Of a stretch of 64,000 bases of DNA, positions 1 to 8,013 are shown piece after piece (position 1 is the first letter of the stretch; every line of letters starts with the position of its first letter). The stretch is taken from NCBI RefSeq assembly GCF_009649785.1, contig NZ_WJOK01000001.1:248001-312000 (forward strand), read 5' to 3'. This stretch comes from Agrobacterium tumefaciens. Its GTDB lineage: Bacteria; Pseudomonadota; Alphaproteobacteria; Rhizobiales; Rhizobiaceae. The notes below the pieces were generated by a model. That model was not told where the DNA came from. It searched no databases and saw only the letters and a list, made by a program, of their open reading frames with translations. The translations under genes and the position numbers were made by a program.

Positions 1-33
1 GCCACGCATACGCTGCGCAGGCCCTTTGATCAT

Positions 34-543
34 TCAGTTTTGGTCGGTGGTTTGCTCCAATATGGGTGAAACAAAAAGCGGTTTTCGGCGCGTGCTATTC
101 CGGTCAAACTCACTCGCCCACAACACCCAATGTTCAGTTGCTGTCCCAACGTACTGAACTGCCCGTTCTGATTCCCCCGATCTTAAATTAAAGAAGGTCA
201 AATCGTTGTGTTGCTGGTGATCATAGAGCGAGAGAACCGGCTCGCCCGTTTCGCTGAAAGTCAGAAGTCCTTCTTGTTTCACAGCCTTAGTACCGTCGAC
301 AAACTTTTGCGAAATGTCGACCGGCTCGATGAGCCAATCGCTACCGAGATCCAGGGCATCTCGATCAAAATTTACTTCTCCGTGGCGAAAAGATTTTTTG
401 TGCAAGTCAACTATGACTAGCCTCGACGTTTGGCTTGCCTGCTCACAAACAATCGCAAGATAGGAATTGCCTTCGTGATCAAACCGAATAAGTGATCCGA
501 CCTTGGCTTTCTTGGTGGTCGTCGATTTGATGTTCAATGTCAT
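34..543 (-). CDS. Hypothetical protein, low-GC accessory gene
   Basis: The product is 169 residues with no family I recognise. It is soluble: no signal peptide or membrane segment, and mixed charged/beta-like sequence. The ATG at 543 has a G-rich stretch (GGGGG) about 8 bases upstream, which supports the start. Base composition is lower in GC than the late phage genes and the host genes, like the cargo genes at 30.0 and 39-40.8 kb, so I infer an accessory gene, either of the prophage right end or of an adjacent island. Function unknown. Confidence 0.6.
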   Translation of the reverse strand: MTLNIKSTTTKKAKVGSLIRFDHEGNSYLAIVCEQASQTSRLVIVDLHKKSFRHGEVNFDRDALDLGSDWLIEPVDISQKFVDGTKAVKQEGLLTFSETGEPVLSLYDHQQHNDLTFFNLRSGESERAVQYVGTATEHWVLWASEFDRNSTRRKPLFVSPILEQTTDQN

Positions 544-654
544 GCGTTAATACCCCCATTGACTGAAATTTGCGAGGGTATCCTAACCGTGAAACGGCAG
601 ACTGCAAGTTGCAAAAGCCGCTCCGCAACCAACGGCAATTGATGTAAGAGTAGC

Positions 655-688
655 GAGACCGATGCGTGTTGACGCACGCATCGGTCTC
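655..688. repeat. Perfect 14-bp inverted repeat in a promoter-like region
   Basis: Left arm 655-668 and right arm 675-688 are exact reverse complements, separated by the 6-base loop TTGACG. A TATAAT box (689-694) follows the right arm directly, and the plus-strand gene starts at 728. No T-run follows, so a terminator is unlikely. An operator, or a 5' hairpin if transcription starts upstream, is more likely. The TTGACG-TATAAT gap is only 14 bases, too short for a normal sigma-70 promoter. Confidence 0.6.
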
Positions 689-727
689 TATAATCCCCAC
701 ATGAACCGCTCACATGGAGATAATGGC

Positions 728-1018
728 ATGAAAAGCAAGATCGAAGCGTTACGGGCCCGAATGGAGGGCGCGCAGAGCAAAGGAGCAAAATCCATGTGGT
801 ATATGCTGTTCGCAAATGCCGTTGCCGATAGACTGTGCGAGGTAGAAACCATCACCCGGCAGGATATGAAGGCGATTTTTGAACGACGCCTAAACGAGGT
901 TCGGGATGGGCCTGAGGCTGGTTTGCTCGGTCCTGGTTATGAAGAGTGCCTTGCCCGCCTCGATGAATTCACACCCGACGGTAAAAGCGCAAACGGCTAT
1001 GAACCGTCTGGCCTGTAA
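728..1018 (+). CDS. Hypothetical protein, 96 aa
   Basis: The start is placed at ATG 728 because GGAGA lies 7 bases upstream (716-720). An in-frame ATG at 662 lies inside the inverted repeat and lacks a ribosome binding site. The product is helical and charged, with a central MWYMLFANAVADRL segment too polar to be a clear membrane helix. I do not recognise a family. It converges on the prophage late operon (last gene ends at 1111), so it is either the last accessory gene of the prophage or the first host/island gene. Confidence 0.55.
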   Translation: MKSKIEALRARMEGAQSKGAKSMWYMLFANAVADRLCEVETITRQDMKAIFERRLNEVRDGPEAGLLGPGYEECLARLDEFTPDGKSANGYEPSGL

Positions 1019-1055
1019 GCGAGATTCAGTTTTCGAAGAACAGGAACCATCAATT

Positions 1056-1093
1056 GGGGTGTTTCGGCACCCCGGCCACCCGGTCTTGGCCGG
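1056..1093 (-). terminator. Tandem hairpins after the prophage late operon
   Basis: Two adjacent stem-loops lie between the convergent genes: GGGGTG/CACCCC (1056-1061/1068-1073, loop of 6) and a 7-bp stem (1072-1078/1087-1093, loop of 8) that share two bases. There is no clear U-run, so the call rests on position at the end of the late operon and on stem strength. Confidence 0.5.
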
Positions 1094-1110
1094 AAGGACA
1101 TTCGCAAGTT

Positions 1111-2535
1111 CTACGGCCTCACCAGTCCGAGGCGAGGCACCAGCCCCTCAATGATCACGACCCGCTGAAGCCATGCAGCATCAGCGGTGGGCGGTGCCGA
1201 AGCACCAAACGCCGGAACAAACTTGTAACTCGAATTGGCATCGGTATTGCCCGCATCACAGGGAATGCCGCCATAGACAATCGGCATCCACCCGCCTAAA
1301 CCCGACGCGCCCGCTTGGGGACTCCACAACAACCCACCCCCGCTGTAGGTTCGAAGCCCGTTGTTAGCTCGCGTCACGAAGCTGGTGAACGGATGGCGCT
1401 GCAAGGGATTTGCCTTGGCGAGCATGATGGCGGTGACCGTTTTACCGGACATCGATGCCCGCTCGGTAGCATCGAACGAATTCGATATGGACGAAAAATG
1501 ACCGTTCGTGTCTGCTGGCTTCACCTTGGCCGAGTAAGCCGCACCCGTGCCGGGGTGAATGTTTTCCGGATCGGTGTCCTTGGTTGCCGAACCATTCGAC
1601 ACAGCAGAGAAGTTCACCGGAAGTGCACCAGACCAGGTTGCAATATCGCCGTTGACGAACAGGTTTGTGCCGATCGGAAGTTCGAACCAGCTGACTGTCG
1701 AAAACGCCGCTTTCTTGGCCTTCCTGAAGGCAGCCATAAGCGCATCAGCAGCGAGCCTCGCGCCCTCGTCGTTACCCTGGGTGTCAGACGGGTGATAGGT
1801 GGGGAAGACATCGTTCGTCCGGTAAAGGATCGGGTCTTTGCCCGCGTCTATGTAAAGCTTGTGGGTGTCAACGATGGTGAGGCTCGGGAAAACGGAGGCA
1901 ACGGCCACGATCGCACTGTAGACTTTGTCGTACCCGGCATTGTCACGCCACGGGTTCTGCGTGGTTATGACCTGCGGCACGCCCTGCCATTGCCAGCTAA
2001 TCTGCCCGATGATCGACCAGAATAGACCGCGACCGATGGCTAGATCATTCCCAGGCGTTTCGAACGAAGACATGTTGTGGCCGTGATGAGTGATGGCCAA
2101 ATCCGGTTTCGGAATGACATCGATAGCCTTGGGCTTACGCGACGCCTCAAACATGCAGCCAGCGACTTGACCAGGAAGAGCGGCAAGCCAGAAGTCAATT
2201 GTCTGAGCCGTTCCATTTCGCAGAACGACAGGAGCGGCATATTCCTTGGGACCATTGGCAGACGATCCACCCCACTCGGCCCAGCGGTGCATGATAACCG
2301 TGCAATTGAAGAGATCGCCGAGAGCCACGGCGAATTTGTAGTATGGGCCATATTCCGAATAGCCGGTGCTATCCGTTCCGGCGAAGATGTTGACGCTGTT
2401 CCCCGCTCCCAGCCTCGTCTTCAGAGGGCCGAAGGCCGAACTGACCTGATCAACTGAGAAAAAGTCACGCTCGTTGGTAGGCAGGGCTAACGGGCCGCTC
2501 TGCGGCAGTACAAGGGGCAGATTCCCGAACTGCAT
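1111..2535 (-). CDS. Tail-associated SGNH/GDSL-hydrolase-like protein
   Basis: The product is 474 residues and is the last gene of the tail operon. The N-terminal two thirds carry SGNH-like blocks: a GTDST nucleophile-like motif at about residues 53-57, an HHGHN block III-like motif near residue 150, and a YHPSD...NDEGARLAADAL block V near residue 245 with the candidate catalytic Asp/His. The remainder is Gly/Ser/Thr-rich and beta-type, like a carbohydrate-binding domain. I infer a receptor- or exopolysaccharide-modifying (deacetylase/esterase) protein of the virion. The start overlaps the stop of the upstream gene (TGATG). The hydrolase assignment is by motif only. Confidence 0.65.
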   Translation of the reverse strand: MQFGNLPLVLPQSGPLALPTNERDFFSVDQVSSAFGPLKTRLGAGNSVNIFAGTDSTGYSEYGPYYKFAVALGDLFNCTVIMHRWAEWGGSSANGPKEYAAPVVLRNGTAQTIDFWLAALPGQVAGCMFEASRKPKAIDVIPKPDLAITHHGHNMSSFETPGNDLAIGRGLFWSIIGQISWQWQGVPQVITTQNPWRDNAGYDKVYSAIVAVASVFPSLTIVDTHKLYIDAGKDPILYRTNDVFPTYHPSDTQGNDEGARLAADALMAAFRKAKKAAFSTVSWFELPIGTNLFVNGDIATWSGALPVNFSAVSNGSATKDTDPENIHPGTGAAYSAKVKPADTNGHFSSISNSFDATERASMSGKTVTAIMLAKANPLQRHPFTSFVTRANNGLRTYSGGGLLWSPQAGASGLGGWMPIVYGGIPCDAGNTDANSSYKFVPAFGASAPPTADAAWLQRVVIIEGLVPRLGLVRP

Positions 2536-2801
2536 CAGGTGTTGTCCCAGACGGTCAGCGTCTTGCCGGCCGGATTGTTCCGCGCGACCAGGCGCAAGCT
2601 CGGCAGCTTAGCGATCCGGACGATGGGCGTGGACGTGCGATGAAGGGTGGCGACGGAAACCCAGGCGGCATCGACGGAAACGCGCGCCTGAACGTCCACC
2701 GTGGTCAGGTCACTGGTCGCAGCGATCTGAAGGAATGTTTCGTCCGCCGGCGTCCAGGCGTTGCTTTCGAGGCTTTCTGCGATGGTTGTAAGCTTGATCA
2801 T
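2535..2801 (-). CDS. Small tail-region protein, unknown
   Basis: An 88-residue soluble protein between the fibre-assembly gene and the SGNH-like gene. Its ATG overlaps the stop of the upstream gene (ATGA) and its stop overlaps the next start (TGATG), so it is translationally coupled on both sides. No motif recognised. Position suggests an accessory adhesin or chaperone of the fibre module. Confidence 0.65.
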   Translation of the reverse strand: MIKLTTIAESLESNAWTPADETFLQIAATSDLTTVDVQARVSVDAAWVSVATLHRTSTPIVRIAKLPSLRLVARNNPAGKTLTVWDNT

Positions 2802-3376
2802 GCGTTGTCTCCTTCGGGCCAGACGATGGATGTGACGGCCTCGGCCGTTGTGGCGGCCAAAACACTCACGGACAGTTCGCCGAGCAGCGTCTGGCAGCTG
2901 ACGACATGCGCCTTACCGTCGCGGCCGGCTTGCTGGATTTGAACCGCGTCGTGCATCTTCCAGCTCCATTCGCCATCAGTGTCGCAAACCCAGAATGGCG
3001 TCTGCCAGTTCGCAGGCAGGCTCGGCATCAGGCTATCTGTTACGGACCCCATGAGGTTGATTTGCGCCTTGATGTCGCTCGGATAAGTGTGAATGGTTCC
3101 AAGCGCGCTGGATTTGAAACCGCCTGTAATGGTGGCTTCGCAAGCGGTTCTAAGAGCTTCGATGCGAGCGGCTTTAATGGCGTCAAGCGACGGCGCCTGC
3201 GCGACAGGCGCTTCGAACTGATCGCCCGTGAATAGCCAGCCGGGCAGTACCTGCTGGCCGCATTCTTTTATCGTAGAGGCAATATCCGGGTGAAAGGCGT
3301 CAGATGGCGCAATGGCGTCATCCAGTTCGATGATTTCAACGACGACGTTGTCGGCGATGCGAGCATAGGTCTTCAT
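2798..3376 (-). CDS. Tail fibre assembly-type protein (DUF4376-like)
   Basis: The start is at ATG 3376, preceded by AGGAGAAACGAA, a strong ribosome binding site; a longer reading would overlap the fibre gene. The product is 192 residues. The N-terminal MKTYARIADNVVVEII segment is typical of phage fibre-assembly proteins. The middle (IKAARIEALRTACEATITGGFKS followed by HTYPSD) matches the DUF4376 pattern. Encoded directly after the fibre gene, as expected for a chaperone that trimerises or attaches the fibre. Confidence 0.75.
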   Translation of the reverse strand: MKTYARIADNVVVEIIELDDAIAPSDAFHPDIASTIKECGQQVLPGWLFTGDQFEAPVAQAPSLDAIKAARIEALRTACEATITGGFKSSALGTIHTYPSDIKAQINLMGSVTDSLMPSLPANWQTPFWVCDTDGEWSWKMHDAVQIQQAGRDGKAHVVSCQTLLGELSVSVLAATTAEAVTSIVWPEGDNA

Positions 3377-3387
3377 TTCGTTTCTCC

Positions 3388-5223
3388 TTACCAACGCACG
3401 ATGACGAGGCCGTCTGCGCCGAGTGCGCCGAATGCCTGGGTATTTCCCCACGCGCCACCGCCGCCTGTTCCCGGCGCGGCTCCGTTGCCGAGGCCACCAT
3501 CGCCCGACATGCCACCGCCTCCGAACGCCGAAGCCCCGCCTTGGCCTCCTTGGATATTGGCCGAGCCTTGATTGCCATCACCGCCTGGTCCTCCTTGAAT
3601 GTTGAGATCACCGCCAACGCCGGCACCGCCAGCGCCACCGGCGCAACTGCCTGTCTGGCCCCGCCCGCCGCCGCCGCCGGTCGCCGAGACCTGCGAACCG
3701 AAAGAAGTGGTGCCCCCGGTGCCGCCAATCGTGTCACCTCTTGCCCCACCCGCACCAATCGTCACGGCAAAAGAAGCACCAGGCGTGGTGGAAATGTACT
3801 TTTCGGCGTAACCACCAGCACCGCCACCGCCACCCGACAGGGCATAGGCCGTGCCGCCTCGGCCACCGCCGCCGCCACCACCCACGACGCGCACAAACAG
3901 CTTCGTTACGCCGGCCGGGACTACGAACGTGCCATTTGCGCTGAACACCTGTTGCTGACCGATGGAGGCAAGCTGCACCTGCGACAGCGACGGGCCGACG
4001 AGAACCCAAGCAGTGCCCGAATAAATCAACATGACCGGGACACCTGCGGGAAGATCACCCGCCGCCAAGGCCGCTCCGTTTATGGAAGTGATAGAGCGAA
4101 CGCCCTTTGCATTCAGGTTGAGGGTCGCGGCACCCGTATTCGTCGTGGCAATCCGGATTACGACCACCATGCCAGCGGTTAATGCTGCCGGAACAGGCGC
4201 AAGGGCAGCAGTCAAGGCATTTGCGCTACCGCCAGCCACGGCGTAGCCCCACTCATTATATTGCGTGGAAACGGTGAGAGCATCGGTCCGCTCCTTCAGG
4301 CGCAAAGGCGTGACGGCACGAGTTGCATCCGTGCCCGCTGTTACTTCAGCGGATGTAGCAAGCTCGATAATCCCGACCACGGTTTCGGTCGCGACCCGCG
4401 ATATGTCCACTTTGCCCGCGAGCGCGGTGGTCACCGTCGATGCGAAGTTTGCGTCGTTTCCAAGTGCTTCAGCCAGCTCGTAAAGTGTGTCGAGGGCGGC
4501 AGGGGAGCCATTGATAACATTTGCGATCGCAGCGGTGACCGCCGCAGTCAAACCGGCCGGCGTAACTGCGCGAGCCGTGTCCGTGCCAGTCGTCGCCTCC
4601 GCAACCGTTGCCAGCTCCACCACGCCGGTGCGGGTTTCCGTCGCGGTGCGGGCCGCCAGTCCGGCAGGCGTTACGGCCCGCGTCGCATCTGTTCCTGTCT
4701 GGACCTCGGCACTGGTTGCCAACTCGACCATACCTTGCCGGGTGTCCGTCGCCGAAAGCTGTGTGTACGCCCCGGCCAAGCGAATAAACACCCGCCCGTC
4801 CGGCAGGCTAAAGCCGTGGCCATCGGGCGGCGTTACATATGACCAGGAGGAACCGGACCATTGAGCGATGTTTCCAATGTTTGCAGCCCAAAGGCCAGTC
4901 GCGCCTGTGGGCACAAGGTATGTGTCACCCACTGCCGGTGAGGCTGGCGGGCTTGCCTGGGTCATGGAGTTGATAACAAGCCAGCGACGGCGACGATCGG
5001 GAGCCAGCCCCAGAATTTGCAATGCCTGCCAGAACTGGGTCCAGTCGCCCTCGCTCGGCACGATACCCGCCTCCGTGATGACACGCAGGATTTCCTCCTG
5101 GATCATGTTGAGGAAGAGGGCTGTGACTTCGGTTCCCGGTGTTCCGGCGACAAGGTTTTCGTCGCGGAAGCCACGACGGCCGCCGCCAATATCGGTAGTG
5201 TCAGCGCCATTGATGCGATCCAT
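3388..5223 (-). CDS. Tail fibre protein with repeats and polyglycine tip
   Basis: The product is 611 residues. The N-terminus (about 1-70) resembles the baseplate-attachment part of Mu-type fibres. Three copies of a repeat of about 33 residues follow (GMVELATSAEVQTGTDATRA..., GVVELATVAEATTGTDTARA..., GIIELATSAEVTAGTDATRA...), the phage tail-fibre repeat pattern. The last ~150 residues are Gly-rich (runs such as VVGGGGGGGRGG), resembling polyglycine-helix receptor-binding tips. It abuts gp48 (TGATG). No invertase gene or inverted-repeat switch was seen nearby, unlike the Mu G segment. Confidence 0.85.
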   Translation of the reverse strand: MDRINGADTTDIGGGRRGFRDENLVAGTPGTEVTALFLNMIQEEILRVITEAGIVPSEGDWTQFWQALQILGLAPDRRRRWLVINSMTQASPPASPAVGDTYLVPTGATGLWAANIGNIAQWSGSSWSYVTPPDGHGFSLPDGRVFIRLAGAYTQLSATDTRQGMVELATSAEVQTGTDATRAVTPAGLAARTATETRTGVVELATVAEATTGTDTARAVTPAGLTAAVTAAIANVINGSPAALDTLYELAEALGNDANFASTVTTALAGKVDISRVATETVVGIIELATSAEVTAGTDATRAVTPLRLKERTDALTVSTQYNEWGYAVAGGSANALTAALAPVPAALTAGMVVVIRIATTNTGAATLNLNAKGVRSITSINGAALAAGDLPAGVPVMLIYSGTAWVLVGPSLSQVQLASIGQQQVFSANGTFVVPAGVTKLFVRVVGGGGGGGRGGTAYALSGGGGGAGGYAEKYISTTPGASFAVTIGAGGARGDTIGGTGGTTSFGSQVSATGGGGGRGQTGSCAGGAGGAGVGGDLNIQGGPGGDGNQGSANIQGGQGGASAFGGGGMSGDGGLGNGAAPGTGGGGAWGNTQAFGALGADGLVIVRW

Positions 5224-5819
5224 CAGGCTTCTCCGTACTTAAAGACAAGTTGAGTGTGGGCGGGCTTGTAGCGGCGCAAAACGCATTCGATGGCCGAGAT
5301 TTCGAACGAGCCGAGCCGATGGTGAGCGCGGCTGGTGCCTGTTCGGAAATTGGTAACAGTGATGAGGCCCGGAACGTTGACGCGCCAGACGAACTGGCTA
5401 CCTTCCGGCCGCAAACGTTGGCCTGCGCGCAGAACGCCCGCCCGCGATGGCCAGAATTCCTCGATCGTGATCGTCACGCCAAGGGCAGCGGCCACAGAGA
5501 CAAAATAGGGGATCGACTGGCCACCGCGCGCCGTCCAGCGCTGAAAGGCCAGCTGGCGGCGCTGTTGATAGGTCAGCCCGTCATTGTCGCGGCCGCACGG
5601 ATCGGGACCAAGGCAACGCTCGAAATCGGACAGCAGCTTGTCCGCCAGACGGGGGTCTGTTTCGTTCATCATCGCTTCGGCCGCGCTCTCGGCGTCGGCG
5701 ATGGCCCCGGCGATCGCGCCGAGGATCACGCCGAGAACGCCGTCGCGATACCGCAATGCCCAGCCGGTCGGCAACTTTGAGAAGAGGCTTTGAAGGACGG
5801 TTGAAGGAGGTCTTGCCAC
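5223..5819 (-). CDS. Mu gp48-like baseplate protein (DUF2313/YmfQ)
   Basis: Member of the YmfQ/DUF2313 family that links the baseplate to the tail fibres in Mu-type contractile tails. The core is FSKLPTGWALRYRDGVLGVILGAIAGAIADAE, followed by DFERCLGPDPCG and the LTYQQRRQLAFQRWTARGGQS motif typical of the family. I prefer the GTG at 5819 (198 aa), 14 bases after the stop of gp47 with a GGGGG sequence upstream. A GTG at 5870 would give 215 residues but overlaps gp47 by 37 bases. Confidence 0.8.
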   Translation of the reverse strand: MARPPSTVLQSLFSKLPTGWALRYRDGVLGVILGAIAGAIADAESAAEAMMNETDPRLADKLLSDFERCLGPDPCGRDNDGLTYQQRRQLAFQRWTARGGQSIPYFVSVAAALGVTITIEEFWPSRAGVLRAGQRLRPEGSQFVWRVNVPGLITVTNFRTGTSRAHHRLGSFEISAIECVLRRYKPAHTQLVFKYGEA

Positions 5820-5833
5820 GCTTTTAAGACCCC

Positions 5834-6973
5834 CTAAACCACAAAGTTGATCACGGTAGAGACGGGGCACTGTTTCGCGCCGAGCTGGTAGCGGGCGGCA
5901 GGAATGGTGAGGTCGTGCGAATATTCGCCATCTGCGGCTGAGATCGCCTCGGAGATACGTGACGGCTCGATCGTCGCGCCGATCGGGCTGCTGTTGCCTG
6001 TATCGTCCTCGTCGCCGATCGTGGCAATGAAGCGATCGTAAGCGGCCTGCACGGCTGCCCTGGTCAAAGCGCCATCGGGACGAAGACGGACGCTGGCCGG
6101 CAGGTTCACCAGTTCCGCTGCGATCGGAATGACGCGTGCGGTTACTGGACGAACGCCAGTCTGGCCACCCTGTGCACCGATGTAGCTGCCGATTGCGGAA
6201 AGCTCCAGTTCGGTCGGGATACGCGGCGTTCCGTCATCGTTCTTCAAGGCAATGATGAGACCGACAGAGCCACGCCCTATCCAATCCTCAACGACCTTGA
6301 CCGCGTATACGTTGGCGACGTTGCCGACCCACGCCCTGTAGTCAGGAGCTGAACCACCCATCGGCGGCTCACGAATGCGCTGAAGATAACGCACCTGCAC
6401 TTCTTCCGGCGTTTCGTCGTCAGCACCACCGGCGAAGGCGGTCGCAACGGTTATCTTTGAAATCGCGGGATAGGCTGCAACCGTAGAAAGCTGCACACCG
6501 CTTTCGAGGTTTCCGCCACTACCAGCCGTCACGGCCTCGGCCGTAACGACTGCAATTCCGTTTGCGGCGATGGTGCCGCCTGCGGTGGTGATGTAGGTGC
6601 TGGATGCCGTCGAGCCGAGCACGATACCGGAAGCGAGAACCGTTCCGGCCGTCCCCTCGATCGTTACCGACCCGACTGCCTTCTTGGCTGCTCGCGGCTC
6701 GACACCCCATATCGAGGCATGCCGTAGGATCATCGCCTCGTCATCGGCGCTGTCCGGCATCCATTGCCGCGCCCACCAGGCGACATGGTCATGGGTTTCG
6801 CGCACTTCGGGAGCAACCGCGCTCCAGATCACGGCGAACATGCCGCGTGCTGACCGGACGGCGCGGGAAACTGCCTTCACGTCCGCATCCGGACGAATGG
6901 AAAGAATGCCGACCTCGGCCGCAGCGGCAATGCGGGCGAAGATCGTTTTGGCGGAAGGGACAGGCCAGACCAT
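5834..6973 (-). CDS. Mu gp47-like baseplate J protein
   Basis: 379-residue baseplate wedge protein of the Baseplate_J family. The N-terminus has HVAWWARQWMPDSADDEAMILRHASIWGV, typical of Mu gp47; a beta-rich segment (residues about 95-190) and ADDETPEEVQVRYLQRIREPPMGGS, the J-protein signature, follow. ATG 6973 overlaps the stop of gp46 (TGATG). The longer reading upstream lies wholly within gp46 and is not used. Confidence 0.9.
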   Translation of the reverse strand: MVWPVPSAKTIFARIAAAAEVGILSIRPDADVKAVSRAVRSARGMFAVIWSAVAPEVRETHDHVAWWARQWMPDSADDEAMILRHASIWGVEPRAAKKAVGSVTIEGTAGTVLASGIVLGSTASSTYITTAGGTIAANGIAVVTAEAVTAGSGGNLESGVQLSTVAAYPAISKITVATAFAGGADDETPEEVQVRYLQRIREPPMGGSAPDYRAWVGNVANVYAVKVVEDWIGRGSVGLIIALKNDDGTPRIPTELELSAIGSYIGAQGGQTGVRPVTARVIPIAAELVNLPASVRLRPDGALTRAAVQAAYDRFIATIGDEDDTGNSSPIGATIEPSRISEAISAADGEYSHDLTIPAARYQLGAKQCPVSTVINFVV

Positions 6974-7437
6974 CACGCCACCTTCCGCGTCAATTCGAGT
7001 GAGACATCCTCGACCAGGACACGATAGGCGAGCACGCCGGCGCGCAGCCACCAGACCTCAATTTCTGCTGGCGTGCCGGTTTCCGATCCCGCCCAGGCAA
7101 GACCCTCGGCAAGATAATATTCGCCTAGCTGGCGGGTAATCTCCGTCTGTTTGGCGCGTTCAAGCAGCCACATCTTGCATCCGGACATGTCGCCGGCAGA
7201 ATTGAGGCCGTCGAGCAAAGCGCCACGGCGTTCGGAAAATGACACAGGGGCCAGAAACTGCGAGCGGCCGTCCGGCAAATCATCATCCGGAGAGGCGCGG
7301 CGATCAACGCCGACAGACAGAAGGATCGGCGTCACTGGCGTTTCGTCGAGGACGAGGTTGAATTCGTCATCGAGCACCAGATCGCAGCCGCGCCGCGTGG
7401 CGTCATAGGTCAGGGCAAGGTCGAGAAATCCAGTCAT
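6973..7437 (-). CDS. Mu gp46-like baseplate protein
   Basis: 154-residue protein of the phage GP46 family, which nucleates the sheath/baseplate inner ring in Mu-like tails (a gp25/W-like role). The N-terminal repeat-like GCDLVLDDEFNLVLDETPVTPILLSVGVDRRA and the following LPDGRS..FSERRGALLDGLNSAGDMSGCKMWLLERAKQTE are characteristic. It lies between gp45 and gp47 as in Mu. No good ribosome binding site precedes ATG 7437: the leader is CG-alternating and carries one copy of the dispersed hairpin. Confidence 0.85.
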   Translation of the reverse strand: MTGFLDLALTYDATRRGCDLVLDDEFNLVLDETPVTPILLSVGVDRRASPDDDLPDGRSQFLAPVSFSERRGALLDGLNSAGDMSGCKMWLLERAKQTEITRQLGEYYLAEGLAWAGSETGTPAEIEVWWLRAGVLAYRVLVEDVSLELTRKVA

Positions 7438-7450
7438 GGCGCGAAATTAT

Positions 7451-7490
7451 CGCGCGCGCGCAAGGCTGATCAGGCCCGCCGTGGCGGGCG
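7451..7490. repeat. Dispersed GC hairpin, copy 1 (gp45/gp46 boundary)
   Basis: CGCGCGCGCG (7451-7460) is followed by CTGATCAGGCCCGCC (7466-7480) and a partial complementary arm ending at about 7490. The 15-mer is identical to 13079-13093, and 23 bases from 7469 match the copy at 28452. It sits across the end of gp45 and before gp46, so it may act as an internal terminator, attenuator or RNA-processing site on the minus-strand transcript. Confidence 0.6.
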
Positions 7491-7491
7491 G

Positions 7492-8013
7492 TCAGCCGCC
7501 TACAGGCACATTGGTAATACCGCCGCCTGGTACAACACCCGTGTGCTTGTGGGTTTTGTCGATCACCACGCCGTCGTGTTTGATGCTACCGCCATTGACG
7601 TTAAGCCCTGTTGCATCAATCGTCATAGTCACCCCACCCACCTTGAAGGTGATGGACGATTCGGCCTGCACTTCGATACCGCCACCGGCCCGGATGATGA
7701 TGCGATCGCCGAACTTGTTCGACAGGCCGACATCGCCCTTGCCGAGACCGCCCATGCGCTGCGACGGATTGGAAAGCGGTAGGATAACCATGTCGCCTTC
7801 GTCGCCGCCGATCGCCAACGCAACACCGACTGCGCCGTCGTCGTCAGGGACCGACAGGAAGCCGTAGGGATGCATGATTTCGAGATCGTCGCGCCAGACG
7901 CCTTCCGCGACCTCGGCCGAGGCGGTCTGCATCTGACCATTGTCCTTGATGTCCTTTACGGTAACGCGGCGGATCAGTCCGCGCACTTTGTTGACGGTCT
8001 CGGTGTCGCTCAT
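7492..8013 (-). CDS. Mu gp45-like baseplate spike (V family)
   Basis: 173-residue central spike protein that pierces the outer membrane. An OB-fold-like N-terminal half (residues ~1-100) leads into a beta-helical tip with IRAGGGIEVQAESSITFKVGG. The C-terminal KTHKHTGVVPGGG holds the HxH metal-binding motif that caps the trimeric tip with iron in P2/Mu spikes. Its ATG overlaps the stop of gp44 (ATGA). Confidence 0.9.
   Translation of the reverse strand: MSDTETVNKVRGLIRRVTVKDIKDNGQMQTASAEVAEGVWRDDLEIMHPYGFLSVPDDDGAVGVALAIGGDEGDMVILPLSNPSQRMGGLGKGDVGLSNKFGDRIIIRAGGGIEVQAESSITFKVGGVTMTIDATGLNVNGGSIKHDGVVIDKTHKHTGVVPGGGITNVPVGG

Noticed and set aside
37-50. TTTTGGTCGGTGGT, almost the same as a 14-mer at about 41132-41145; possible att direct repeat
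   Set aside because: 13 of 14 matches over the two flanks can arise by chance, and the left copy is coding sequence of the gene at 34-543. Not enough to call an attachment site.
669-694. TTGACG...TATAAT as a sigma-70 promoter
   Set aside because: Spacer is 14 bases, shorter than the usual 16-18; the TTGACG is the loop of the inverted repeat.
3388-5223. Mu-like invertible G segment (gin and inverted fibre pair)
   Set aside because: Only one fibre operon; no recombinase and no inverted repeats around it. Mom/com genes were also not seen.
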